Origin: JABFSA01 sp963827515 | Lineage (GTDB): Bacteria > Acidobacteriota > Vicinamibacteria > Vicinamibacterales > UBA2999 | DNA length: 64,000 bases | Direction: 5' to 3' | NCBI GenBank assembly: GCA_963827515.1 | Contig: CAWHBF010000023.1 | Location: 372,001 to 436,000 of the forward strand | In this document: positions 18,609-28,368 of the stretch, piece after piece | Layout of the letters: each line of letters opens with the position of its first letter | How positions within the stretch are numbered: position 1 is the first letter of the stretch | Program-made: the position numbers and the translations under genes | The notes under the pieces: model-generated | What the model was told of the DNA's origin: nothing | Databases searched by the model: none | Seen by the model: only the letters and a program-made list of their open reading frames with translations

Positions 18609-19298
18609 GTGATCGCCGATCGGCTGACCGAGGTCCGCGCGCGCATAGCCGCCGCGGCCCGGTCGGTCGGCCGGGATCCTCTCACCGTCCGCCTGATCGC
18701 TGTCTCCAAAACCATCGCTCTCGATCGCATCTTGGAGGCGTACGCCGCCGGACAGCGCGACTTTGGCGAGAACCGCGTTCAAGAGGCCCTACAGAAAATC
18801 CAGTCATCGACCGATTTTCTGATTAGTTGGCATCTTCTCGGCCACCTGCAAACGAACAAGGCCCGGAAAGCAGGGGCAGTGTTCGCCACGATCCAGTCCG
18901 TGGACGACGTCGAATTGCTGGAGAAAATCGACGTGGCAGCGGTGGAAGCCGGAACAAACCCCGAACTGCTGATCCAAGTGGACCTCGCAGGAGAAGCGTC
19001 GAAGTTCGGAACGCCGCCAGCGGAGGTTCCGCGGCTCTTCGAGGCCGCAGATCGCCTGAGAGCCGCCAGGGTTGTTGGGCTGATGATCCTGCCGCCTCTG
19101 GCGTCGGTACCGGAGAACGCGCGGCCCTGGTTTCGACAGGCGCACGAATTGAGGGAAGGCTGGCTGGCAGCTGGGGTACCGCGTCCCATGCTTCGTGAAC
19201 TGTCGATGGGCATGAGCGGCGACTTCGAGGTGGCCATCCAGGAAGGCGCCACGATGGTGCGAGTAGGAACGGCAATTTTTGGGAGCCGACATGTTTAA
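18609..19298 (+). CDS. yggS: YggS family pyridoxal phosphate homeostasis protein
   Basis: 229 residues, starting at GTG 18609. PLP-binding TIM-barrel protein of the YggS/PROSC family. PLP Lys is in LIAVSKTIALD (about residue 36); other signatures are FGENRVQEA, WHLLGHLQTNK, QVDLAGE and RELSMGMSGDFEVAI, followed by GTAIFGSR. Such proteins keep free PLP in balance and affect amino-acid pools. Directly upstream of and overlapping the DivIVA-like gene by 8 bp. Confidence 0.95.
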   Translation: MIADRLTEVRARIAAAARSVGRDPLTVRLIAVSKTIALDRILEAYAAGQRDFGENRVQEALQKIQSSTDFLISWHLLGHLQTNKARKAGAVFATIQSVDDVELLEKIDVAAVEAGTNPELLIQVDLAGEASKFGTPPAEVPRLFEAADRLRAARVVGLMILPPLASVPENARPWFRQAHELREGWLAAGVPRPMLRELSMGMSGDFEVAIQEGATMVRVGTAIFGSRHV

Positions 19299-19866
19299 CG
19301 AAGAGACCACGAAACAAACCGACGACTTGACGCGCCTCACGAGTGCGGACCGCCATATGAGCGTCACGCCCATCGACATGCGTCAGCGTGAGTTCGGCGC
19401 CGCGATGCGCGGTTTCGACCGTAGCGAAGTCACGGCATTCCTGGTCGAGGCTGCCGGCGAATACGAGTTGGCCCTCCGGGAGAACGACCGCCTGCGCCAG
19501 GAGATCATCCGTCTCGAGGCCTCGCTTCATCAGTTCCGCGAGCTGGAAGGCAGCTTGAAATCGACGCTGATGAGCGCACAGAAAATCGCGGACGACATGC
19601 GGGAGAACGCCGTCAAGGAGTCGCAGCGAATCGTGCGTGAAGCCGAGGGGCAGGCCGAACTGATCGTTCAGGCGACCCAGGGAAAGATCGACGCAGCACA
19701 GCGAGACGTTGATGGCCTCTGGATGAAACGACGCGAAGCCGAGGCCGGCGTCGAAGCCACGATCTCCGTCCTCCAGAGCACGCTCGAGTTCATGCGGGAA
19801 CGCGACCGCCGCGGACGCGAAAGTAACGTGCTGCCCCACCGGCCGCACGTCGCACAGACGGCGTAG
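19291..19866 (+). CDS. DivIVA domain protein
   Basis: 191 residues from ATG 19291, overlapping the yggS stop. After a ~22-residue leader there is the DivIVA N-terminal domain MSVTPIDMRQREFGAAMRGFDRSEVTAFL, in which the Arg/Phe membrane-contact loop is replaced by RGFDR, then a long coiled coil (residues ~65-180) rich in E/Q/R heptads. A later ATG at 19357 would give a DivIVA with the usual N-terminus. In Gram-positives DivIVA marks curved membranes at poles and septa; in Acidobacteriota the role is not established. Pairing with yggS recalls the ylm region of Firmicutes. Confidence 0.85.
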   Translation: MFNEETTKQTDDLTRLTSADRHMSVTPIDMRQREFGAAMRGFDRSEVTAFLVEAAGEYELALRENDRLRQEIIRLEASLHQFRELEGSLKSTLMSAQKIADDMRENAVKESQRIVREAEGQAELIVQATQGKIDAAQRDVDGLWMKRREAEAGVEATISVLQSTLEFMRERDRRGRESNVLPHRPHVAQTA

Positions 19867-19892
19867 GACAGTCCCAGGCTCCGGGATCTATA

Positions 19893-19960
19893 CAGGGCGA
19901 CAGAGACGCAGAGAGACAGAGAAAACCAAAATTCTCTGTGTCTCTGCGACTCTGTGGCTT
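19893..19960. repeat. Inverted repeat of CAGAGA words between divIVA and cstA
   Basis: Left arm 19901-19923 and right arm 19932-19954 pair at 21 of 23 positions, with an 8-base spacer. Each arm is a run of ~8-nt words (CAGAGACG, CAGAGAGA, CAGAGAA). It lies between convergent genes and could serve as a two-way terminator, but has no U-tract. Confidence 0.8.
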
Positions 19961-19968
19961 GTTGGTTC

Positions 19969-22005
19969 TTAGGCGGACGCCGCATCCAGGCGCGTCTCCA
20001 CATAGGGCGCCTCGTTCACGCGAGGTGCCTGTTTATTCAACGCCACCAACCACCATTCCCTCGCCGACGCGGCGATCACCACCAGCACGATGACCATGAA
20101 GAACAGCGCAAGCCCCGCGTCCAAGCGGTCGTTGAAGATCATTCGCGCGGCTCCGGGGTTCGTCGAGGTCGCAAGGGATCGCGCATGCGCCAGGAAGCCG
20201 AGACCGGGCAATGGCGAAAAGACCTTCTGATACCCGGCGGTGAGCGTCGCCGCCGCGAGCCACACCAGCGGCAGAAGCGTCACCCACGCATGCCGCAGCT
20301 TGCCCATCTTGACGAGCACCGTTGTCGTCACGCAGAGCGCCACGGCCGCCAGTAACTGGTTGGCGATCCCAAAAAGGGGCCAGAGGGAATTGATGCCACC
20401 GAGCGGGTCGATGACGCCCTGATAGAGGAAGTATCCCCATCCCAGCACGACGATCGCCGACGACAGAATGATGCTCGGGTACCACGAGTAGCGGCCCAGC
20501 GGCTCGTAGACGTGACCGAGCAACTCCTGCAGCATGAACCGACCGACGCGTGTGCCGGCATCGATCGTGGTCAGAATGAAGACGGCCTCGAAGAGAATCG
20601 CGAAGTGATACCAGAGGGCCAGGCCCGTGCCCGTGAACACCCCGCCCAGGATCCCGGCCATACCCACTGCCAGACTCGGGGCTCCTCCGGTGCGCGACAG
20701 CAGGGTTGCCTCGCCCATCTGCTGCGCGAGCACCGTCATCTGCTCCGGCCGCAGCACGAACCCCCACTGCGCGATGGCCTGTGACGCACTTTCAGCCGTG
20801 GTGCCGAGAATGGCCGGGCCGACGTTCATGGCGAAGTACACGCCAGGGTCGAGCGTCGCCGCCGCGATCATGGCCATCAACCCGACCAACGACTCGGTCA
20901 CCATCGAGCCATAGCCAATGAGCCGCGCGTGGCTCTCGCGGGTCACCATCTTGGGTGTGGTGCCGCTCGAAATGAGCGCGTGGAACCCGGAGATTGCGCC
21001 GCACGCGATCGTAATGAATGCAAATGGGAACAGCTTCCCTGCGAAAACGGGTCCGGTGCCGTCGATGAACTGCGTGACCGCCGGCATCTTCAGCGGTGGC
21101 ATCACCAGGACGATCGCGACACCCAGCACCAGAATCGTGCCGATTTTCAGGAACGCGGACAGGTAGTCGCGCGGCGACAAGAGCAGCCACACCGGCAGCA
21201 CGGAAGCGATGAAGCCGTACACCATGACGGCCCAGGCCAGTTGGGTGCCGGACCAGGTAAATGCCGGGGCCCACGTCGGGTGCGCCGCCACCCACTGGCC
21301 TCCGAGGAGCGCCGCCAGCAGCAGCACGATCCCCATGCCCGTGGCTTCGGCAACCTTGCCGGGCCGGATGTTGTTCATCCAGACCCCCATCAGCAACGCG
21401 ATCGGGATGGTGGCCGCGATCGTGAAGAGTCCCCATGGGCTGTCACGCAGGGCATTGACCACGACGAGCGCCAGCACGGCGAGGAGAATGATCATGATGG
21501 CGAAGACCGCCACCATCGCGGCCATTCCCGCGACCGGATTCACCTCTTCCTTGGCCATCTGGCCGAGGGACTTGCCGTCGCGGCGGATCGACGCGCACAG
21601 CACGATCATGTCCTGCACAGCACCGCCGAGCACGACGCCCACGATCAGCCAGAGCGTGCCTGGCAGGAACCCGAATTGCGCCGCCAGCGTCGGCCCAACT
21701 AGCGGCCCGGCTCCTGAGATCGCCGAGAAATGATGACCGGCGGCGACCCACTTGTTCGTGGGTACGAAGTCACGACCGTTGTTGAGCCGTTCGGCAGGTG
21801 TCGCACGCCGATCATCGAGGCCGAACACCGTGTACGCGAGGTAGCGCGAATAGAACCGATACGCCACCAGGTACGTGCAGACCCCGGCGACCACCAGCCA
21901 ACCAGCGCTGATCGTTTCGCCGCGTGACAGTGCGATGACACCGAATCCGATCGCCCCGAGCAACCCGATGGCGATCCACATGACGATCGAGAGCAACTTG
22001 TTCAT
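19969..22005 (-). CDS. cstA: Carbon starvation protein CstA (peptide/pyruvate transporter)
   Basis: 678 residues with ~16 membrane helices. CstA-family markers: YFYSRYLA-like start (YRFYSRYLAYTVFGL), DRRATPAERLNNGRDFVPTNKWVAAGHHF, AAISGAGPLVGP-type segment and HALISSGTTPKMV. Inner-membrane uptake of peptides or pyruvate under carbon limitation is known for E. coli CstA and BtsT. The C-terminal ~40 residues are hydrophilic after the last helix. It is 130 bp downstream of the small lepB-linked gene and may form the end of that operon or have its own promoter; no ybdD-like partner is seen. Confidence 0.95.
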   Translation of the reverse strand: MNKLLSIVMWIAIGLLGAIGFGVIALSRGETISAGWLVVAGVCTYLVAYRFYSRYLAYTVFGLDDRRATPAERLNNGRDFVPTNKWVAAGHHFSAISGAGPLVGPTLAAQFGFLPGTLWLIVGVVLGGAVQDMIVLCASIRRDGKSLGQMAKEEVNPVAGMAAMVAVFAIMIILLAVLALVVVNALRDSPWGLFTIAATIPIALLMGVWMNNIRPGKVAEATGMGIVLLLAALLGGQWVAAHPTWAPAFTWSGTQLAWAVMVYGFIASVLPVWLLLSPRDYLSAFLKIGTILVLGVAIVLVMPPLKMPAVTQFIDGTGPVFAGKLFPFAFITIACGAISGFHALISSGTTPKMVTRESHARLIGYGSMVTESLVGLMAMIAAATLDPGVYFAMNVGPAILGTTAESASQAIAQWGFVLRPEQMTVLAQQMGEATLLSRTGGAPSLAVGMAGILGGVFTGTGLALWYHFAILFEAVFILTTIDAGTRVGRFMLQELLGHVYEPLGRYSWYPSIILSSAIVVLGWGYFLYQGVIDPLGGINSLWPLFGIANQLLAAVALCVTTTVLVKMGKLRHAWVTLLPLVWLAAATLTAGYQKVFSPLPGLGFLAHARSLATSTNPGAARMIFNDRLDAGLALFFMVIVLVVIAASAREWWLVALNKQAPRVNEAPYVETRLDAASA

Positions 22006-22135
22006 GGGTTGTACCGGGCGTCAGTCTCGGCCAAGCAGGGCCTCCACGTCAAATGCGAGTGTCCCTGGAGCCTCCCATGGCGGACAGCCTGGCGGAAGGG
22101 GACACACGAGGCGCGCCCCAGCGAGGGTGCGACCG

Positions 22136-22489
22136 CTACTTCAGCCCGGTCATCGTCCTCGCCTGGACCTCGAAGGACAGCTCGACCGGATAGATAACTG
22201 GATAGATAAAGGCAGGAAAGAGCTCGACCGGCTGCGTGTAGCCGACGCTGATGACCGTCAGGTCTTTGTTCCGGCTGGCCTCGACGTTCTCTGGATCGAG
22301 CGGAACGTCCAACTCGGCCGCCTTCTCGAGCACGTTCTCGGCGAGCTGCGCTGGCGTGGCCCGGTCGCCCCAGGTGGCTTCCTGTTGCGCGGCGTCCTTC
22401 AGCTGGTAGTAGTCCATCGCGACGAGACCGGTCCGAACGACCGCATTCATCAGGGCCAGCGCAATCGCGATCTTGATGATCGTCTTCAT
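22136..22489 (-). CDS. Small secreted/membrane protein downstream of lepB (DUF4845-like)
   Basis: 117 residues. One N-terminal membrane segment (MKTIIKIAIALALMNAVVRTGL) followed by a small alpha/beta domain with LKDAAQQEATWGD and a C-terminal YPVELSFEVQARTM. Its ATG overlaps the lepB stop (TGATG), so they are coupled. The layout, one helix plus a domain of ~90 residues with a lepB neighbour, fits DUF4845-type proteins that follow lepB in many bacteria. Function unknown. Confidence 0.75.
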   Translation of the reverse strand: MKTIIKIAIALALMNAVVRTGLVAMDYYQLKDAAQQEATWGDRATPAQLAENVLEKAAELDVPLDPENVEASRNKDLTVISVGYTQPVELFPAFIYPVIYPVELSFEVQARTMTGLK

Positions 22490-23145
22490 CAGTGGATTTG
22501 GTGAAAGATTCTACCCCACCGTACGCCAGAGACAATATCCGACAGCCCACCCTCGCCGAACGAGAAGTAGATGAAAAGCGCCTTTCCCTTCACGTACTCC
22601 TGCGGCAGGAACCCCCAGTAGCGGCTGTCCTGGGAATTGTCACGGTTGTCGCCCATCATGAACAGGTGCCCGGCGGGAACCGTCACCGGGCCGTACTGCA
22701 CGCGGACGTCGAAGTCTTCCCCGCCATCCTCGTCAGGCGGCGTGAGGTAGCGCACGTACGGCTCGTCCAGCTGCCGCCCGTCGATGAAGACGCGCTTCTT
22801 CCTCAGCTCGATCGTCTCGCCAGGCAGGGCAATAACACGCTTGATGAAATCTCGCTCGGGATCCTCGGGATACTTGAACACGATGATCTCGCCGCGACGA
22901 ATCGGGTCGATGGGCAGCAGGGCCCTCTCCAAACCCGTCACCGTCGGCGCATACACAAACTTGTTGACGAGCAGGTGATCGCCGATGAGCAGGTTGTTCT
23001 CCATCGACCCAGTCGGAATCTTGAACGCTTGCACGACGAAGGTCCGCACGAAAAGCGCGAGAATCACGGCCACGCAGATCGACTCGAAGTACTCCCTGAC
23101 AGTGGACTTGCGATATGCGACGGGTGCCGGCTGCTGTGTGGCCAT
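22489..23145 (-). CDS. lepB: Signal peptidase I
   Basis: 218 residues from ATG 23145. One N-terminal membrane helix (SICVAVILALFVRTFVVQAF), then catalytic Ser in KIPTGSMENNLLIGDHLLVNK, catalytic Lys in RDFIKRVIALPGE, and box E GDNRDNSQDSRYWGF. Cleaves signal peptides from exported proteins at the periplasmic face. An in-frame ATG 24 bp upstream would add eight residues encoded by the word-repeat, so 23145 is preferred. Transcribed after lepA. Confidence 0.96.
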   Translation of the reverse strand: MATQQPAPVAYRKSTVREYFESICVAVILALFVRTFVVQAFKIPTGSMENNLLIGDHLLVNKFVYAPTVTGLERALLPIDPIRRGEIIVFKYPEDPERDFIKRVIALPGETIELRKKRVFIDGRQLDEPYVRYLTPPDEDGGEDFDVRVQYGPVTVPAGHLFMMGDNRDNSQDSRYWGFLPQEYVKGKALFIYFSFGEGGLSDIVSGVRWGRIFHQIH

Positions 23146-23249
23146 CGTACTTCGACTGTCGACTTTCAACTTTCGACTCTAACTCTAACTTTCTATTTCC
23201 GACTCTGGGCTCTGGGCTCTGGGGATACTCGCCTACTCAGTACTTAGTT
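23146..23249. repeat. 7-nt word run between lepA and lepB
   Basis: Read on the plus strand the gap is a chain of heptamers: CGACTGT, CGACTTT, CAACTTT, CGACTCT, AACTCTA, ... ACTCTGG, GCTCTGG, GCTCTGG. Only one arm is obvious. Next to it is a 14-bp palindrome, ACTCGGTACCGAGT (around 23253-23266), at the very 3' end of lepA, flanked by two copies of GTTTCAAGAC. Confidence 0.7.
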
Positions 23250-25055
<1,806 letters not shown>

Positions 25056-25072
25056 TGAGGTACGAACAGGAA

Positions 25073-25078
25073 ATTATA
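25073..25078 (-). promoter_or_regulatory. Possible -10 box for lepA
   Basis: TATAAT on the minus strand, 18 bp upstream of the lepA ATG. TTGTCA is present further upstream but only 11 bp away, which is too close for a normal sigma-70 promoter, so only the -10 is proposed. Confidence 0.4.
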
Positions 25079-25140
25079 CCTGTCGGTGGTGACAATCGCC
25101 GCCTCTGCGGCTCGCCTCCCTTTACTCTGAGGTCACGTGC

Positions 25141-26034
25141 GTGGACGACAGTCGCTCGCCCCCGCTCGGCAGCGCGGCAAATCGACCGGGCGGCCCGACG
25201 ACCGGGTACCTCGTGTTCGTGCGCGGTGCCGAACTGGTGGCGCAACTGTTCGACGCAACAACCGGGGCCCTTTCTGGGCGCGCGGTCACCATCGGAGCCG
25301 TCGGCGCCATGTTCAACAGCGACGACAATGTCGACGAGAGCGGCTTTAGCGTGTCAGGCGCGGGTATGCTCGCCTTTCGGACGCTCGAGCAGGAGTCCGA
25401 TAATCAGCTCGTCTGGTTCAGCCGTTCCGGGGACCGCCTCTCCACGCTTGGGCAATCGGGGCAATACAGAAATCTCCACCTGTCTCCCGACACGTCACGC
25501 GTGGCCGTGCAGCAGACGGATGAGAGCGGAAAGACGGACGTGTGGCTGTTTGATATAGCCCGAAACGTGAAGACGCGCCTGACGCTGGATGCGCAGGACG
25601 GACATCAGCTCCCGCTCTGGTCGCCTGACGGTTCGAGCATCGCGATGAGGAGCACCGCCCCTCGCGGCGTCTTCAGGGTACCGGTCGCCGGCGCCGGTGA
25701 AGTGGAGGTATTGTCTGCTACCCCTCTCGACCCCAACAGCTATTCGCCGGACGGTCGATTCCTCGCGTACACGATTCTGAACTCCCAGACGAACCGGGAC
25801 GTGGGCGTCATGCCTCTTGTCGGTGACCGGAAGCCGTTCCTGCTGCTGCAGAGCACGGCGAACGAGGTCCACGGCCAGATCTCACCGGATGGCCGCTGGA
25901 TCGCGTACGAGTCCGATGAATCCGGCACCTACGAAACCTACGTCCAGAGCTTTCCCAAGGGCGGACAGAAGATTCGCGTCTCTGAGTCTGGGGTCTGCAG
26001 CCGAGGTGGCGGCGGGCGTCGAGCTCCTTCGTAA
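25141..26034 (+). pseudogene. Remnant of a TolB/WD40-like propeller, probably from a Ser/Thr kinase sensor
   Basis: About 297 codons of PD40/TolB-type beta-propeller: repeats ending SPDTSRVAV, WSPDGSSIAM, YSPDGRFLAY, SPDGRWIAYESDESG. In Acidobacteriota such propellers usually form the C-terminal half of membrane Ser/Thr protein kinases; no kinase domain, membrane segment or start site precedes it here. The 3' end also breaks: after GQKIRVSES one G missing in a G4 run (25990-25993) would restore GGLQPRWR, the usual next residues, but beyond that the sequence turns into repeat words and is no longer propeller. I therefore read it as a doubly truncated gene. Confidence 0.65.
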
Positions 26035-26056
26035 CCTTCGCGCTTCTTCGTGGTTC
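26023..26056. repeat. CTTCGTG word run at the end of the propeller remnant
   Basis: A short stretch of words (CTCCTTCGTAACCTTCGCG then CTTCTTCGTGGTTC) that matches in reverse complement the ACCACGAAGGACACGAAG run at 36453-36475. It marks the point where the propeller reading is lost. Confidence 0.5.
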
Positions 26057-26065
26057 AGAGGGCCA

Positions 26066-26804
26066 TCAACGGGGACTACGCGCAGCCCTGACCCTGCCAG
26101 TCCGCCTGGGGACCCGGGCGGAGCGCCGCTTCTTCCTCTGGATGAGGGCGACGAGATCCGCACTGATCTCCTGATGCACGGCCACGATCTGCCGACCCGT
26201 TTCTCCCGTTTCGCACAGTCTGCGGTACACGTCGATAATGCGCTCGCGCATGACCGGATCGCGCGATTCGGTCCAGGGCGTGCCGTCCGCCTCGAAACGC
26301 ACCTCCCGGGTCTTGCAGGGAAGGTTCTTCCACTCGTCGGTCAGAAACGGGTCGCTCTCGTTCATCGCTTGCGCCCCTTTCGTGGGGTGCCGCTCGCCGA
26401 TCGTCCTCAAGTTCGACTGATGGTGCTCGAAAAGGTCCTGCATGAAGTCCCTCGTCGCCTGGTCCCCGCAGCCGAATTTCGGCCAGCAACTCGTCCCGGA
26501 TCCCATGCGTCTCGTTCCGGAGCTCATCGCGGATGCCATGTATCTCGGTCCGAAGTTCGTCACGAAGACCGTCCATCCTCCCGTGAAGGTCGTCCACTCT
26601 CGCGTGAAGGCCGCCCATCCTCCCGTGAAGGCCGTCCACCTTCCCGCCAAACTCGGACCGGGTGGCAGAAAATGCCTCCTGCATCTCGTCCCGGAGTCGG
26701 ACAATCTGCAACTCGACGCCGGCGACCCGTGCCGGCAGTTCCCGTAATTCCTGCATCTGCTCCTCGAGCATCGTCACTCTTTGTTCGAGAGATCGTGGTT
26801 GCAC
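26066..26804 (-). CDS. Coiled-coil protein with heptad DNA repeats, frameshifted, function unknown
   Basis: About 245 residues across two frames. First frame from GTG 26804 (ATG 26771 possible): strong coiled coil, EQRVTMLEEQMQEL, then 7-residue units such as GLHGRMG, GLHARVD, DLHGRMD encoded by 21-bp DNA repeats, and two copies of HGIRDEL. After LLAEI the frame shifts by one near 26479-26485 (GAAATTCGG; one T less restores it) and continues CGDQATRDFMQDLFEHHQSNLRTIGE and a charged C-terminus with MRERIIDVYRRLCE. I do not recognise a family. The C-terminal half could be a separate gene starting at an internal ATG (NESDPFL), but it stays in the same frame. Confidence 0.55.
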
Positions 26805-27052
26805 GACACCGCTCCGCGTTCGCAGCCGTCGAGATTGAAAGCTGCCCGCGGGCTGGTCGTGCGAGGACCGTACCCAGACGGTCCCGCAAGGCCGACGACG
26901 CTACCATCGTCTGGGGTTCAAGACAATCGTCCAGCGCATCGCACGCGGTACCTGTCCGCCATGAGACAATCGGCGGCGGAGCAACACCCGGTACAGGGTA
27001 CGTAGCGGAACAGGCCGACCGACGCAGCAGCAAGGACCGAACAGATCGTCGA
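26805..27052. other. Gap before the hydroxylase operon
   Basis: About 250 bp without a convincing gene, word repeat or promoter. It must carry the promoter for the operon starting at 27053, but no clear -10/-35 pair is visible. Confidence 0.4.
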
Positions 27053-27508
27053 ATGAACATCACCGGTGAATTTCGCGTCGTCGCCCCACGCGACGCCGTC
27101 TTCGACAAACTGGCCGACCCCCACTTCTTTGCGTCGTGTTTCGATGGCGTATCAAGCCTCGTCAATACCGGCGCCGGCCGCTACGACGCCCAGTTCGAGA
27201 CCACGGTCGCTTACATGACATTCCGTTTCAAGATGAAGGTCGAGATGGTGCGCCTGGACCGGCCTCACACGATAGAGACCCGTATCGATGGCGCTCCGAC
27301 GGGAATCGTTGGTCGCCTGTCCGCCACATCGATCACCCAGCTCTCAGACGACGGTGACGGGACCCGGATTCACTATGCGATCGACTCGGTTCTGACCGGA
27401 CGGCTCGGAAGCCTTGGGCAGCCGGTGCTCAAAGCCAAGGCACGGGACATGGAGCGGCAATTCGTCGACCGGCTGCGTGCCACATTCACACCCGCGGGTC
27501 CCGCGTGA
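27053..27508 (+). CDS. CoxG-like SRPBCC protein
   Basis: 151 residues of the START/SRPBCC fold, as in CoxG (carbon monoxide dehydrogenase subunit G) proteins: begins MNITGEFRVVAPRDAVFDKLADPHFFASC, with later FKMKVEMVRLDRPHTIETRI and SVLTGRLGSLGQPVLKAKA. CoxG recruits or helps mature molybdenum hydroxylases at the membrane in known systems. Start ATG 27053 follows a gap without other genes. Its stop overlaps the GTG of the FAD subunit (GTGA). First gene of the five-gene hydroxylase/decarboxylase operon. Confidence 0.85.
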   Translation: MNITGEFRVVAPRDAVFDKLADPHFFASCFDGVSSLVNTGAGRYDAQFETTVAYMTFRFKMKVEMVRLDRPHTIETRIDGAPTGIVGRLSATSITQLSDDGDGTRIHYAIDSVLTGRLGSLGQPVLKAKARDMERQFVDRLRATFTPAGPA

Positions 27509-28368
27509 CGCCGTTCGATCTCCGGGAGCCTGACTCGCTGCAGGAAGCGATTTCGTTGCTCGATCCCGAGGACCCGACCACCCGTGCCATCGCGGGGGGC
27601 ACGGCCCTGATGCTCATGATGAAAGCCGGGGTGTTTCGGCCTGGCCGCCTTGTGAGCCTGCGGAAGGTTTCCCGGCAGTATTCGCAGATTGCCTCGGCGG
27701 AAGGCGAGATTCACCTCGGTGCGATGGCCACACTTTCAGATCTCGCCCATTCACCGATCGTGCGGCGTGAACTGCCGGTCGTGGCCGACGCCCTCCCCAT
27801 GCTTTCGAATGTGCGTGTCCGAAACGTCGCCACGCTCGGCGGACAGCTGGCGCACGCGGATCCGCATACGGATCTACCGCCAATCCTTATCGCGCTCGGC
27901 GCGCGGATTGTCGCGGCCGGCCCAGACGGTGAACGCACGATTCCCGCCGAGGAGCTGGTGTCCGGCTATTACGCGACAGTGCTCGCTGGAAACGAGGTCA
28001 TCACCGATGTGCGGCTTCCGGCCCAGGGATCCCGACGTGCGGCCTATCTGAAGTGGACGACGCGCTCGGCCGATGACTGGCCGGCACTCGGCGTGGCAAT
28101 CGTGCTCGACGTCGATGACAACCTGATCCGTGACGCACGTGTCGTCGTCAGCGCCGCCACCGACAGGCCGGTGCGCCTCACAGCCGCGGAAGACGCGCTC
28201 CGGGGCGGCCACGTGGACGACGCGCTGCTCCGTCGAGCCGGCGAGGCCGCTGGCGAGCAGGTCGATCCCGTATCGGACGCGCGGGGTTCGGCTGATTACA
28301 AGCGTGACCTCGTGCGCGTGTCGATTGGCCGAGGGATTCGCCAATGCATGGCTGGGGGCCCGTCCTGA
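27505..28368 (+). CDS. FAD-binding subunit of xanthine dehydrogenase-family hydroxylase
   Basis: 287 residues, medium subunit of the XDH/CoxM type. FAD-binding motifs are AIAGGTALMLMMK near residue 30 and NVATLGGQLAHADPHTDLPP near 105, followed by a CO_deh_flav C-terminal domain (residues ~175-285). It passes electrons from the 2Fe-2S subunit to FAD. GTG start overlaps the preceding stop; its own TGA overlaps the ATG of the molybdenum subunit (TGATG). Confidence 0.92.
   Translation: MTPFDLREPDSLQEAISLLDPEDPTTRAIAGGTALMLMMKAGVFRPGRLVSLRKVSRQYSQIASAEGEIHLGAMATLSDLAHSPIVRRELPVVADALPMLSNVRVRNVATLGGQLAHADPHTDLPPILIALGARIVAAGPDGERTIPAEELVSGYYATVLAGNEVITDVRLPAQGSRRAAYLKWTTRSADDWPALGVAIVLDVDDNLIRDARVVVSAATDRPVRLTAAEDALRGGHVDDALLRRAGEAAGEQVDPVSDARGSADYKRDLVRVSIGRGIRQCMAGGPS

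Noticed and set aside
18823..19848. Long minus-strand open frame across yggS and divIVA
   Set aside because: High-GC shadow of two clear plus-strand genes; no family motif and arginine/proline-rich composition.
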